DNA of 64,000 nt from Membranipora membranacea (Eukaryota > Bryozoa > Gymnolaemata > Cheilostomatida > Membraniporidae), in assembly GCA_914767715.1 (NCBI GenBank), contig OU612070.1, positions 7,829,501 through 7,893,500 on the forward strand, written 5' to 3'. Under the pieces are notes generated by a model that was given only the letters and a program-made list of their open reading frames with translations, made no database searches and had not been told where the DNA came from. The translations under genes and the position numbers were made by a program. The stretch's first letter is position 1. Each line of letters begins with the position of its first letter. Positions 1-12,800 of the stretch are shown in pieces.

Positions 1-620
1 AGTCATACAGGGCTCTTCTTGGGTCGCTTGAACTGAGCAACCATATTCCTGTCTGTTTCCGTGTTGTGCCTTTGCTTCGAACAGTTAAATAATATAATAC
101 TCTTTTTCTATACATTTTACACGATTACGTATGACAAATCAACATCACGGCATCAAAGTTATAGATGGCCAAGCGATGGAGACTCCGTACACAACAGGTG
201 GATAGGGGGCTTATTATTATTTTATTTTATGTTAACAATCATGCTGAAAAAAAACTACTTAAAACTTTTCTTATTTTTGCTTTTTCTACTTGAAGCTAAA
301 AGTATAAGGGAAAGTAACTGGTAGCTAAAATCAGCTGCTAAATCACAAATACAATGCGATGCAAAAATGTACGAGGTAAAATTTAATCGATCTTCGGCTG
401 CCAAGTTATATGAATACTAAAACATTGAATTGGTATCCATCTATCAATACTAATTTCCAATGCAAACTCTAATAACAAATTTTGCATAACTTATTATTTT
501 AAGATTCTTGTTACAAATTCACCATCTGAATCACGTAGCGATTTTTCCCTTCTTTAGGATTTCGCCCCAAGGACTGTAAATTTTGTTACCCAAGATACAC
601 GATATGAGGGGCTATCATTT
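1..620. other. Spacer with no recognised gene
   Basis: AT-rich sequence downstream of the minus-strand gene that ends at 621. A short open frame on the plus strand (61-324) has low-complexity composition, no recognisable domain and no splice context, so I do not call it. The window edge may cut off a neighbouring gene. Confidence 0.4.
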
Positions 621-3208
621 TTAATTGGACTGTTTGATGGTGAAAACCCTGCCAGGTGTTTTCTTGAGAACTCTCATCATGTAGTCTTCACTGTGAGTGA
701 TGTAGCTGGGTAGTTGGCGACAGCTAGTATATCCTGAATGAATGAAGTCAAACTTGGTGTTTACACGAGGGTCGGTATCTAGCAGACGAATGTACAACCC
801 CTCTACACCGCCGCCCAATCTGTCATTCACTCTAACAGGTGCCTGCTCATCTGCTCCCGGTTGGAATAAAATCAGAGCAAACTCTTTGCCTGTCAAAGGG
901 AAAATCAGTAGGATTGTGAAAACAGCACTAGCCGTCTTACTTGGAAATAGCTTATAAATCTCCAATCGATGAAATAAGTTTAAAGGGCAACCAAGGTTTC
1001 GCAGCAATGCATTAATGGGTAGCAAATAATGTGCTGGGCAGCATCAGCTTTGTGCATTACGCGATGCAAAACTCAAAGTAGTTGCTGACTCTAAGCTGGG
1101 TAACACTTCAGTTTAGGGGAGGTTCCAAGACTTTGCTGTAATAATTATAGAGCACAGGCTAATTAATAACAGGAACAGGAAACTGCTATGTGGTATTCTC
1201 TTTTAGCTGAGTTTGAGTACCTGATGGAAGAAATGTTTCACAAGAATTCTGGCTGAATAATCATCCGAATTATATTTTGTCTTTTTCCCCATGCAGAAGG
1301 TGCAATCTGCTATGAATCAATGGCCATCAATGAGAAGTTGTTTGAAACCTTGGTTGCCCTTTAATATAAGACTATATATATTCTTACAGGGCTTTCCTAC
1401 CTTGCCAAAAATCAACTGGTCAGTTTTGAATGATTTCAGAGCAATTTTGATTTAGTTCGGCAATTTCTCAATTTAAAAAAATTGAGCAAGTTGATCTAGT
1501 GTCAGAAAGCATAGGGTTCTTTCACTAAGAAAAATCTAACACTATGAAAAACGTTTGCTGTGGTTTAGAGTAACTAAAGAATTTTATTGGTGCTGGTGAC
1601 AGTAGAAAAAAGGATATTATGAATTTTGGTGAGAATTTAATGGCCATATAACCAGTGAAAGTTTACCTATAAGTGCCGTGTTATTGTCTTGATCAAATAT
1701 GACTCGCTCAACTTTCATCTCTCTCAGCTTGAGATGAGGGTGTTGTCTCTTCTTTGTCCTGTGCTGCTCATAAACTTTCACATCAAGTTCTATCGGATTA
1801 CTGGTATCCTCTGATATACTTATCTTAAACAGCACCTTCGATATCGCTTTTGATATCACGTCTAGCTCTACAAACATATTAACCAATAAAATTGAGACAA
1901 TTGGTATTATGGAATGTTGAAGAGTATTCCACAATGCACTAGTATGTAATTCTTAGCGTAAACTGACTGGCATTTCCGTGAAGCAATTGCATTGTGGGAA
2001 TGTGTTAAATCATGCACTGATACTCTCTGTTCTTCTCTCTAAAGAATCTAATAGACTCAATAATTTGAGTAATTTCTTACACCCATGTACTGCATAGGAG
2101 AACATTTCTCTCACCTGGATACATGTCTCTCTGATGGATAGCGGTAGAACTTTTTCTGTTCCTAAGTCTTATCTTTATGGTGTTGTTCAGATGATAATGT
2201 AGAAAGTTTGGGATCCGTGGTGGGCATGATACCAGGCCATTGTCTGATGACATGGACAAATATTGCTGAAAAACATGCAAAAAGCTTGTAAATACTACAT
2301 AGTTTTGATCATTTCACCGACTGTGTTATGCAGTGCATGGACATATGAAGCGTTATATACTGAAAACCATAGACACAGACAGGGCTTTGTTTACGATGAG
2401 CATCTTGTACCTTGATTTCCCCTTTCTCCACTAACAAAACTATTCCGATAAGACTTTTTCTACTTGTACTGTATATGGTAAAAGGCAAAGTTGTATCTCA
2501 ATAAAAGGTGACATACTATGGTTCCACCAGTCCCACATGATGGTGTGTTGTCTCCTCCGTGTGGTCGCTGGAGGTGTTCAGTGCTGAGCCAGAACGGATA
2601 CTTCTCTACCTTGCCTCGAATCTGAAGTCTTCTGTGACCTGCACAGGAGACTTTCTTATTGACATATTGCTGTATATTTGCGGTGAATAGAAGCCTGTTG
2701 GGCTCCAGCGATTCTCTGCTGGATCCCAACACCTGTGTCAACCTGTCCTTACATTCTATCTGCTGCAAACAGCAAGTTTTAAACGATGTAAGCAAATTTT
2801 AAATTAAGGACTGACAAAAATTGTTATTTTATTGCTGGATGCTGAGTGAGCAAGACTTGTTAGAGGGCTTAGGACCAAATCGCCACTCATTGGTAAAACT
2901 ATAAGGTAAGATTTCAGTTTGGGCCCCAAAATTCTTTCCCCTGCCCGGTAAGAGGAGCAATTACAATCCTGACTGCATTTAAGGATCGAATTGCATGATT
3001 AAAAGCTCAAATAAGCGCAGATTTTGAGCGAGATTATAATGATAATTCTGTTCAAAAAGTATTGTTCCTTCCAATTAAAATGACCCCCTTGCCTCGGGTT
3101 ACTGAAATCATTTGTATTTTACCAAAAGAAATATGATTTCCTTACCGTTGCTGAGCCTTGGGTAGACTGGCTGTTGGCGCCGGCAGTCCTGCTCAGCCGA
3201 GACCCCAT
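621..3208 (-). CDS. Unrecognised five-exon gene, 309-residue protein with MGSRLSR amino terminus
   Basis: Exons in transcript order are 3146-3208, 2517-2762, 2115-2265, 1667-1867 and 621-889. All have GT/AG borders, the phases join exactly, and the total is 930 nt including the stop. The start at 3208 was chosen because an ATG just upstream runs into a stop after 11 codons, while this one reads MGSRLSR into exon 2. Glycine at position 2 with serine at 6 makes N-myristoylation possible, but that is inference. The protein has no obvious membrane segment. Exon 4 encodes a charged stretch around residues 155-221 (KVYEQHRTKKRQHPHLKLRE), and the last exon is conserved-looking, with FALILFQPG, GLYIRLLDTDP and PSYITHSEDYMMRVL. 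Exon 2 has a tandem CAGCAG acceptor that could drop one glutamine. I do not recognise the family and assign no function. It lies in the same orientation as the integrin gene, whose stop is about 690 bp upstream. Confidence 0.72.
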
Positions 3209-3893
3209 CTTGCAGATCGAGGCTTCATCGACTAATTAAGACTCATCATCCTAGCAGCACTGAGATATTCCTGTCTCGCGCTTAACTAAACACTGTTCTG
3301 TTGTGTGCGGCTTTGAGTAAAAAGTTAACAATATAATAGTTATAGTAATGCAGTAAGTATGACCTGTCAGCGTATGAATGACTCATTTTGTGTCGAATAC
3401 TTGCTGCCTTGCCTTGATTATAACTAGCGTCAAAAGTTTGTTTCATTGACTAGGTCCATTTATTGTGTGTGACACTGTAACTTTTAATATAAAGAATAAT
3501 TGAGATAAACAACAAATGCACTTCAACCTAAGAATTAGGGAGAATAAAACGCTTTACCACAATTTGTGTCAGATTTGGCAGTAAGTACAGAAATTGAAAA
3601 CTTTCAAAACCATACCATCTGTGTTGGCTGTTGGAGTCAGGGATAAATATTTGTGTACAGCTAATAATAATCGTCGCCACATACACATAATACAGGCGGT
3701 CAAAAATATAATATCTTCTTATCACTGACACAAAAATTAGGAAGTTGTCATTATTATTTGCAGTGGTTTGATTCACATGAATATGGCACAGTCTGTATTA
3801 TAAGTTTTCTACAGTAAAGAAGTCATATCAAAGGGTCGTGATACAAAATGATTGTACAAAATGCTCGAAAAACTAAATAATTTTGCTCAAAAC
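3209..3893. other. Spacer between integrin stop and the unrecognised gene
   Basis: This should hold the 3' untranslated region of the integrin gene and the promoter of the downstream minus-strand gene. On the minus strand a canonical AATAAA lies at 3459-3464, about 430 nt after the integrin stop, and is the best polyadenylation signal I can see. No coding exon is recognisable. An open frame at 3528-3776 is AT-rich and has no splice support. Confidence 0.4.
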
Positions 3894-6800
3894 TTATTTA
3901 TATCCGCTATAAAGTCGTTCTACTTCGTGAGGTTGGCCGTCCTTGTGCTTTTCAATCTTTGCTTCTGCATATGGTCGATATCTCTTAAAGAATCCACACC
4001 TCCATAATATAATTATAATGAGGATAAGTAAGATAAGTCCACAACCCACTCCTATAGCTATCCACTTCCACTGTAGCGGCTCATTCACCTGAGAAAAGGG
4101 AGAATACAATAGTGTCACATTTTGAACAAAAGATAAAAATGTGTGCCCCAATATTTACCACGATCTCTATGCACCAATAAACTTTTGTAATAATATGTGA
4201 TGTCAAATTGGTGGGATGTGATGTATGAGCAGTTATGCTCTCCTTATTTTATAAAGAGACAACTCGTAAAAGTCTTATAAACAGCTACAGAAGGCTATTT
4301 GGGACGAATTCTTGGTCTGGGTCTACAAGTTTGCTAATAGGTTTGCTTATCATTGGTTTTGAACATTCTTCAATGCGATGTTTTATGGGGACAGTTCATT
4401 TCAATAACTCCCAAGTATTCAACTCAATATATGAGCCAGGCCAGTAAATTTAATCCTATGTGTGTTGTCTTCCTTTAGGGTAGCTGCAGTAACCGCATAT
4501 CTTACTTAATACACCTTACCTTAGTGGGTCTGTATTTCTCAAAGTAGGACATGACAGAGAATGAACTCTTGCTCTGCGTTTCAGGTTTTATTTGATAAGG
4601 TACATCTAACACTGTGGCTGTGGCACTGCTGCTGATAACAGCTTCCTTTGTGTAATCATCTGTTAAGTTCTTCAGCTCAGAACTCATCCACAGTAGTGCA
4701 CGCACCTGGAAAACACACCAAAGGAAAAATTGATCACTCATTCTTAAGCACATACTGATGGCACATTTATAGCTGCAATAATTTAAGACCCTACACGGGT
4801 TTTTATATTTTACTGACAGTTTTGATTGAAACAAAAAACTTAGCTGAATGAATTACTAATTCACCACACTGCAACAATTGACTCATCACTCTTTACTCAT
4901 ATAGTTGTTGATGCTGTAACTAAACAAATACACCCCTTACTCTCCTTACACCCCTTACTCATATCCCTGCTTTGATGGCAATATTGAACGAATCCAAAAC
5001 CTAGTCGACCAAATTGTACTTGGCAATACACCACAACAAAAAGTTTAAGTCTAGATGAGATAACAGTGACACCCCTTACTCTCCTTACACCCCTCACACC
5101 CCTTACTGATAACCTTACCTTGATGGTGACGGTATCACTTTGACGGAAAGTTTTGATCTGACATTGCATAGTTATACACTGAGTTGTGAGATCATCATCA
5201 GCACAGCCTATTTGTACACTTGCTGTCGACGAGCTGACGGCAGCAGCAGTAGAGCGTTTATATCTGTTTATATAACCAGTACCAGGATTCTCATCTATAG
5301 TAACAGTCAGACCGGACATGGATACATTCTGTGGATTTATGTATCTCTCCGGTATGTTACATCTCACTTGCGTATCAACTATGAATATATATATATATAT
5401 ATATAAAAACGAGGAAGTTTTATGTGTGAAATAAGTTATCTGTGTAATGTGAGAGATTGAAATATTATTTATTCTTGTGATACAACTAACACATTATTAC
5501 TTTTAACACCCTCTCTAACTGCTCTCCCAAAGGAGTAATGCCCTGTGATGCTTTCCAATCAGGCTGATTAGATATTTTTGCAGCAATGGTTGAATGATAC
5601 ACTAAAATGTTGAAAAAAGTATGCCAACATAAATCGTATCAGACCCAGAAATATGTGAGGCATGCTTTATAAAATGATCTTACTCGATAGATACTAGCTT
5701 GGATCTAGTGCGCATGTATGTACCTATATAAACGATAAAGCCAAACGCTCCTTTAAACAGAGCAGATAATATGCTCTCTGTGTTATGCGTTTATTTGACC
5801 GAGTACTCACCACTAGATTGTGTGATCTCTAGATCCTTATAAATATAGAGAAGATATTCGTCCATATCTGGTGTTACATACAGAGGCCAGGATATCCTAA
5901 CGTCAGCGACATCGATAGCACTCGGTCCATTAGTAAATATCTCGTACCTATCAGATAATTATATCAAATATCATCATGAGGATCCAAAATTAGGGCACAC
6001 ATAAAAAAAGACTGCATTATAACAGTTTTTTATTGAAACAATTTTAACAATAGGTTGGGTTGGCTGTGGTTTATAATGGAATGCCACTACCAGGAACCCA
6101 GGCAAAGCTTCGTGCTGCTACATTTCAAAAACGTAATAAGACACTTGCTCTCTTTTAGACTGAGACCCTAACATGGCGTTATCAGTATATAATCAGACCA
6201 CCCGTAGTTTACTTACTTGTGTTCGACGAGTGGACCTCGTTTGGAGGCAGCGTTTATATGTGAGTTATTATATGTGATTGCATCAGGAGGATTGGAGTTT
6301 CCATTGACAAAGATAGATGTCTCCACTTTGAGCGGTATGGCCACTGTGAATAGAAACAAGAAAATAATACATATATCATATAATTATATTTATATAGAAA
6401 ATGGCTATCAAGAGCATTATCATGTTCGAATGCAAAAATGCCTGATGCTAAAGCTGCTGCTTGAGCTATTTTACCGTCTGGTACCTCCGCATTTGATCAC
6501 GAGATGCCGAGTGAATGTGCGTAGGATGCAGAATGCTATCTACTAGCTTATCATCTATCAAAGGACCCTGTACTTCGATATGTCATCTTATATCTCATTA
6601 GCATCAATAATTTAAAACTATGGTGATAATAATAGAATTCATAGTATTGCATTGCAGTGATTTACATTGTGTAATTTACTTGTTTGTTGATTACACTTTG
6701 AGCGTACCTGGGGGGTCTTTCAATTAGAAACTGCCAAAATCACAGTCAGATCGCTCATTCAGTGAGTGAGCGATACCTGCTAGGCTCTCGCTTTTAAATC

Positions 6801-9800
6801 GCTCACTCATTGATGGAACTACATATACATTCTGAGTGAGCGAATTGGGGAAGGTTTTGTCTAATTGAATGACCAAGTGAGTGAGAATTTTCAGCAATGT
6901 GTTAGTGATATCTTGCTTTAGTAAAGCATCGCTCTTTCTAATTGAAAGACCCCCCAGAGTAATTCTTTACTTACAACTGAATGAGTTGTCAGCTTTGTTA
7001 GTATCAGCACTGAATGAGCTCTCAGTGTTGAAGGTAAATAATAGCTCAGTATCGTCTATGTTATGAAAGTCTTCTAATCTGACTGTTATAGTAAACTGCA
7101 TAGTATGGTCCTGAGGGAATGGGTTGCCCACCTCACAGCTTACGTAGTTTAGTCCGGTACCATTTACATTTATCTGTATGGTAAGAGGAAATATAACACA
7201 CAATATTACCAAGTCAACCACATAATATTACCGAGTCAAAACCAGAGAAATAATTAGGTAACTGCAAAGAAATGAAGCTAATATATAATATATGGAGTTG
7301 TCTTCTACCTAGAAATAGTAGTGGCAACTTGATTGTTTGACACAGCTAATGATACATCACACCAGTGGGTTCGAGTCTACCTGCTCATAGAGAACGGGTG
7401 ATGATTAACCTACTACAGACTAATCAAGTGCCACTCATAAAGAGACAATATATAAAAAATCCAGTCCATGTCATGATCAGAATATTGAATAATGAAACTT
7501 TCAATTTTAAGCCAGATTTATAAATCGATAATTAATAATTGATCAATTTTGTGTTTTGATAATCACCAATCATCATTTCAGTTAGATATATAAATAGACA
7601 TGGACATAAGCTGACAGAATTCTATAGCATAGCCTACCTGAGTACAAGCGATGGGTATACATTGTTCTCCTGTAGGTACGACATTGACATAAGATACACC
7701 ATCAGGTAGAGTTATATTAAGAGACGTAAGATACGAGTCCTCTCCACTGTTAGACATCTCTATATTTAGATCTATTTTACCATCTGTACCCAGTATATAA
7801 TGTTCTGTCCCTGTACTCACTGCAACAGTTCAATATTCAGCCAATAAATCACACTGTTATTGCAATTAATTTATAAAAATATAGCAATGATATTATGATA
7901 ATTGGACATTATTACTGCAGGGGAGAAGTGCTAATCATTTGCAACTCATCTACAGCATTGACAAAGACAAAATCTGATAAACCAGCTAAGGCCGGAGATT
8001 CCTACATTACCAAATATATCAAAAGTTTCCCTGCTAGGATAAAACATGAGTGTTGGAGGAAATAACGGGGAGAGGTTTAATACTACCATAACTGTCTCTG
8101 CATATGGTTCATAACAAATACTTACCATCGATTTTGAGATCAGGATTGCATTGAGTACAGCTTTTCTCCAGCTCTATACGCAGCGGGTCTATAGGTGCTG
8201 CCAGCTGATTCAGAATCGGCAGCACTTCCCCAGCTGGTATATTAGATCCATCTAACTCAAACTCCAGGCTTATATCAACAGGTGATGTCTTATCTCGTAT
8301 GTTTGGTTTTATGTATCCTTAAATATCAATACAAAAATGGTAGAAATAAAGGTGAAGAAGATTAAATGCTTGTTTCAAATTCAGTTTCTGCAATCAGATC
8401 TTACCAAGGTAAATCTTGTTTTAGATGGATGATATTGTGATACAGGACAGAAGTTATCATCTCCCAGTAAATGGAAAGGCAACCCTAATAATTGGTGATA
8501 TATTTGAAGGTGTGTAAGTGTAAGTTCAAGTGTAAGGGTATACTCAGGTTTTCGTGATCACCAATCGCTGTGTACACATTATAGAAAGTTTGAATTTGTA
8601 CAAAATACAAACCTGTAATTTTTTCACATTTGAATTTTTCCTTCTGTAGATTAAGAGTAGTGGTGGCTACGTTAGCTCCATCTTGTAGAGCAAAGGCTCT
8701 CTTAGTGCTATTATTAGATGAGTCAAATATCAGCTTTGCCTAGAATTAGAGATATATGACTTATCTTGATTAACGTTATTTGATGGTGATGGCAATAGTG
8801 GTTAACTGACTGTCAAATGTAGCAGCCTGGGTCATGAAGTATTCTTATATGCAATAAAACTGGGCACATCCTTCTGATACAGAAAAAATCTTTTTTCCAA
8901 TGAGCTATTTGTCCTGTCAGATGGAGTTGAAGGTTGGAAAACATCATATTTAGGGCTGTGATCGAGGATCACTCTAATCTAAGCATTTCAGCTCCTTTTT
9001 CCTAAAGAGTACCTAACTGGAGAGAGGACAACTCCGAACATTATGCTTAAATTCAAGCTCAGACTACACTGTCTATTACCTTGAGGCTAATCTGTGAAGG
9101 CATATCTCTGACATCGTATCGAATACAATATTCTACAGGAATCTCAATAAGCTGCTGGCTTGTTTCCACATCCCATCCGGTAGAGCACGGTACTGGTAAT
9201 TTTATTGTCTTTTTGCTACCTGTAATCATATGTGGTACTTATCTTAAAAAAAAGCTAATGATGACTTGAATACTTCCTCAGCTGCATGGGTCAAACCTTG
9301 CCGAAAAAGGGCTGACGCTCTAATTCAAGAAAATCGACAGTGTGGGAATTGGAAATTTGCAAGCTTGTATACTATCACAGCATCTTGTATCAAACACTCG
9401 GCCAATCCAAGAACCAGGATATATTGACAGTGAGAGAATTAATTATTCAATATGCCTGTACCATAAACATATCAACATATTTATATGTTTATGACCTGGA
9501 GCTGGACAGAATACAATTGGAAAACTCCAAGGTGCGCATATAATTTCCTGTATACATGATTTACAGTTGCTAAAAATAACCCATTTCACACATATTATTC
9601 TATATTTACACTGCACTGCACTTACTTTGAATGGTACCCTGGATATTGATAAGCGGCCTTGTCTTGAAAAGTACGGCAGCATTAGATTTGTAAGCTCCGA
9701 CAGCAACATCAGTGTATCTGTTACCATCTACATCCATCTTACCAGTAATCGCCCAGCCAAACGTCGACAACGGGGAGGAGGTGTCCACGTCCTCGGAGTG

Positions 9801-12800
9801 TATCACCTGTTACAAATACAGACGGACTGTCATTTATAATCACTTATATCACCTGTCACAATGGGACACAGACTGTCAGTTATATAAAACTTTTACATTG
9901 GTCCATGAAAATTCCACTAATATGTTGCATAGCGGTTATATTTGGAATAACTTTACATTGATTTGATAGGGGGGAACAACTCAAAACCATCACAGAGATC
10001 AATTGCATCTTGGGTATTCTTAGTTCTAGTTTTCTAAGTTAGAAGAGAAGGGAGAGGTAGGGGTTAGAAGGTTACCTGTATAGGTGTTGTATCGAGTCCC
10101 TGATCGGATCCATGATACAGATATACCACTCCATTACCATTAGGTCCGCCATAGGGAGCCCCCACCATCAAATCATCATAACCATCTAGATTTATATCTC
10201 CTACATTGGCCATTGATAGACCGAACCTTCCTTTCCGATCTTTTCCTGCAATAGTTAAAATAGTTGTTGAAGTTATTTACACTTTAGTGAAAGTGAAAAC
10301 ACAACATTCAAATTAGATGGATCGCGTTTCTTCATACTTCAGGAGCTTTAGTTCTGCTGCTGCTGCACTTAAAAATTTGTTTGCCAATGGACCTTAATTT
10401 TGGCATAAACAAATAAAAAAAAAATTTATTTTCGGCTTGTTAAGCAGCTCTGTTGTATAAAATTTGCATTTTAACCACTTGATTATTGGCACTAACCTTC
10501 TAAAAAACTGTCTAACAAAAATGTTGACAGTGCAGACTGGCATTTAATTGAGGTGACAAGTGATGAAGTTAACGCAACCAGAGGAAAACTTTTTACAGTG
10601 AATCAGACACACTATCATTCGATTGAGAGATAGGAGTGACACATTTCACTGCAAAACTGCCAATTTGTGACACTTCCAAATCTTAATACATTTCTACTCA
10701 GGCCTAGACTAAATCACGTGCCTTTTTTTCTCGCCAGTATTTTTTGTGTAATATATTCCACAGTGAGTCTGGGGGTCCGGATGGACAAACAACCGTACCA
10801 TACTTTTAGTCTCACACTTAGCATACCTAGACTGGTAACTTAAATTATCCAAGCTTACTGTCAAATTTCTTCGGTAATGGTGACAAGGTAAATACTCAGG
10901 GCCTAATTTATCAGTGCACAACTTGATCAAGTTTGATCTCCATTTAGACCCAACTGGCCGAACTGCATGCAGAGGGATTAAGAAATTATGACCACCGCAG
11001 CAGATGACAACCAACTAAAGTTATCTCCCCTGTTAAATATGTGTGGTAACGGACCTGTCATCATATCACTATCTGATACGGGGAATTGGTGTCTGCCCGC
11101 AACGACCTTCTGATAATACACAGATACACGTCCAATCTCAATCAGATCCTGGGCTAGGTTAGCATACAGAGGAGCTCCCACAGCTACATCATCCAAATCA
11201 TCACCTAAAATAATCAATCAACTCATGCTCAGCAGGTAAGTATGCAGGCACCAAATTTCTGAGGTGAGAGGATCAAAATATGATTATGGTGTCATGGCAT
11301 TGTAAACAGTATGACATGTCCAGTCTATACAATCTGAGAATCATTTCCGGGAGAACACATGGAGTTAGACTATATAATAATCACAGCAGACGGTAAAATG
11401 ACGGCAGCCAAAAATCACGCAAATTGCAATTTTACAGGAAATCGAAAACAGTCATCGAATAAGCCAGTTGAACTACATTATTTGACTTGTACCATTGAAA
11501 TCTCCTACAGCGACGGAATATCCGAAGTAGGCACCGGGCTGAACTCCAGTGATGTTATGTAACGATTCCATACTAGACCTTCCAGCTACCACCTTCTTAC
11601 TCCATATCGTCACCTTCCCTGTAAATAAAATTAGATCGGTTCATCAGAATGAATGTTTAAACAGTTCAGGTGAGTGAGTGCACTTCCTTCTTATGACAAA
11701 TTCTGATGTTTGTTTTAGTTTAAACATATACAATATATGGTAATTATTGATACAGCGTGCATTTTTTGGCTAAACAGTCTGAATGAATCACCCAAGAGGT
11801 CAGTTCATTGTAAACGTAGGAAGTTGTATGGTTGAACAGCTGATGGTATATTAGATAGAATAGTTCCATACCTTTAAGGAAGTAGGACCTCGGAGCAGAG
11901 GCAGCCCAGTCTACTGATGTCGCATCTCCATCGAATTCTCCGTATTTTATATCCCATGAGAGATAAGAATTATCATCAGCCTGGTCCCCAACACCTGATG
12001 AAACGAGAAGGTATCATGAGCATCAAATCGCCGAGTACAGATGTGGTCTAGTTTATGGAAAGAATAGATAAATAGCATAGGAAATCATGACAGATAGCCT
12101 TTCCACAAATCGGGTGATCCAGCTTCAAACAGTTTCAAAAGTTTCAGGTAGTGGCAGTCCCATTATCATATTAGTTATTTTTGTTATCCGTTGGGTCCTA
12201 CCATTGATATGAAATCATGGGCACGGGCATTTGTGGAGAAATAACATCAGTATATAACTTTGTGTCAGCAATTTGGGTCTAGCTAAAACTCTGTAACAAC
12301 CTTCAAAAACTCAGTCAAGCTGCTTGACAAAAGTTGGTCGGCTGTACACTACCGAACTTGTGGACCAGTCAAATATGAGAAATACAATTCAGTAACCATA
12401 CATGAATAGCCATACGCTTGTTCAGCGTAAGTTATGTTCCCCTCATCTATATAATATATATCAGTGGGTCTTACCAGTAGATGTGTAGTTACGATAGTCA
12501 TCTCGCGGAGAGACACTGTACAGTTCTCCATGGAAGTAGAAGTTACCAGGAGCCCCAACTCCCAACTCATTGTTTGGTCCTAAGGCTACAGAGAACCCAC
12601 ACATACCATGTCCCGTCTTGTGATAGCTTGCCTGAAATACACAATATGAATAGAAGGTTTAATGGGGAGTTGTTTTCTTTTATTGCTACAAGTTGGAGAT
12701 AGAAATAAAGCAACACGGATAACATGAGTTTATGTGATGCAGGGCCATAGTTTAGGACAAATGATAGGGGAGGCGAATCCTGAATGATATAAATAGCATA

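Noticed and set aside
7330-7400. GGGTTCGAGTCTACC resembling a tRNA B box
   Set aside because: No A box at the right distance and no tRNA fold; at best an old SINE scrap.
7946-8128. Open frame in integrin intron 11 (PYAETVMVVLNLSP...)
   Set aside because: Exon 11 joins exon 12 in perfect phase and the family pattern is continuous without it; the frame begins at the donor itself.
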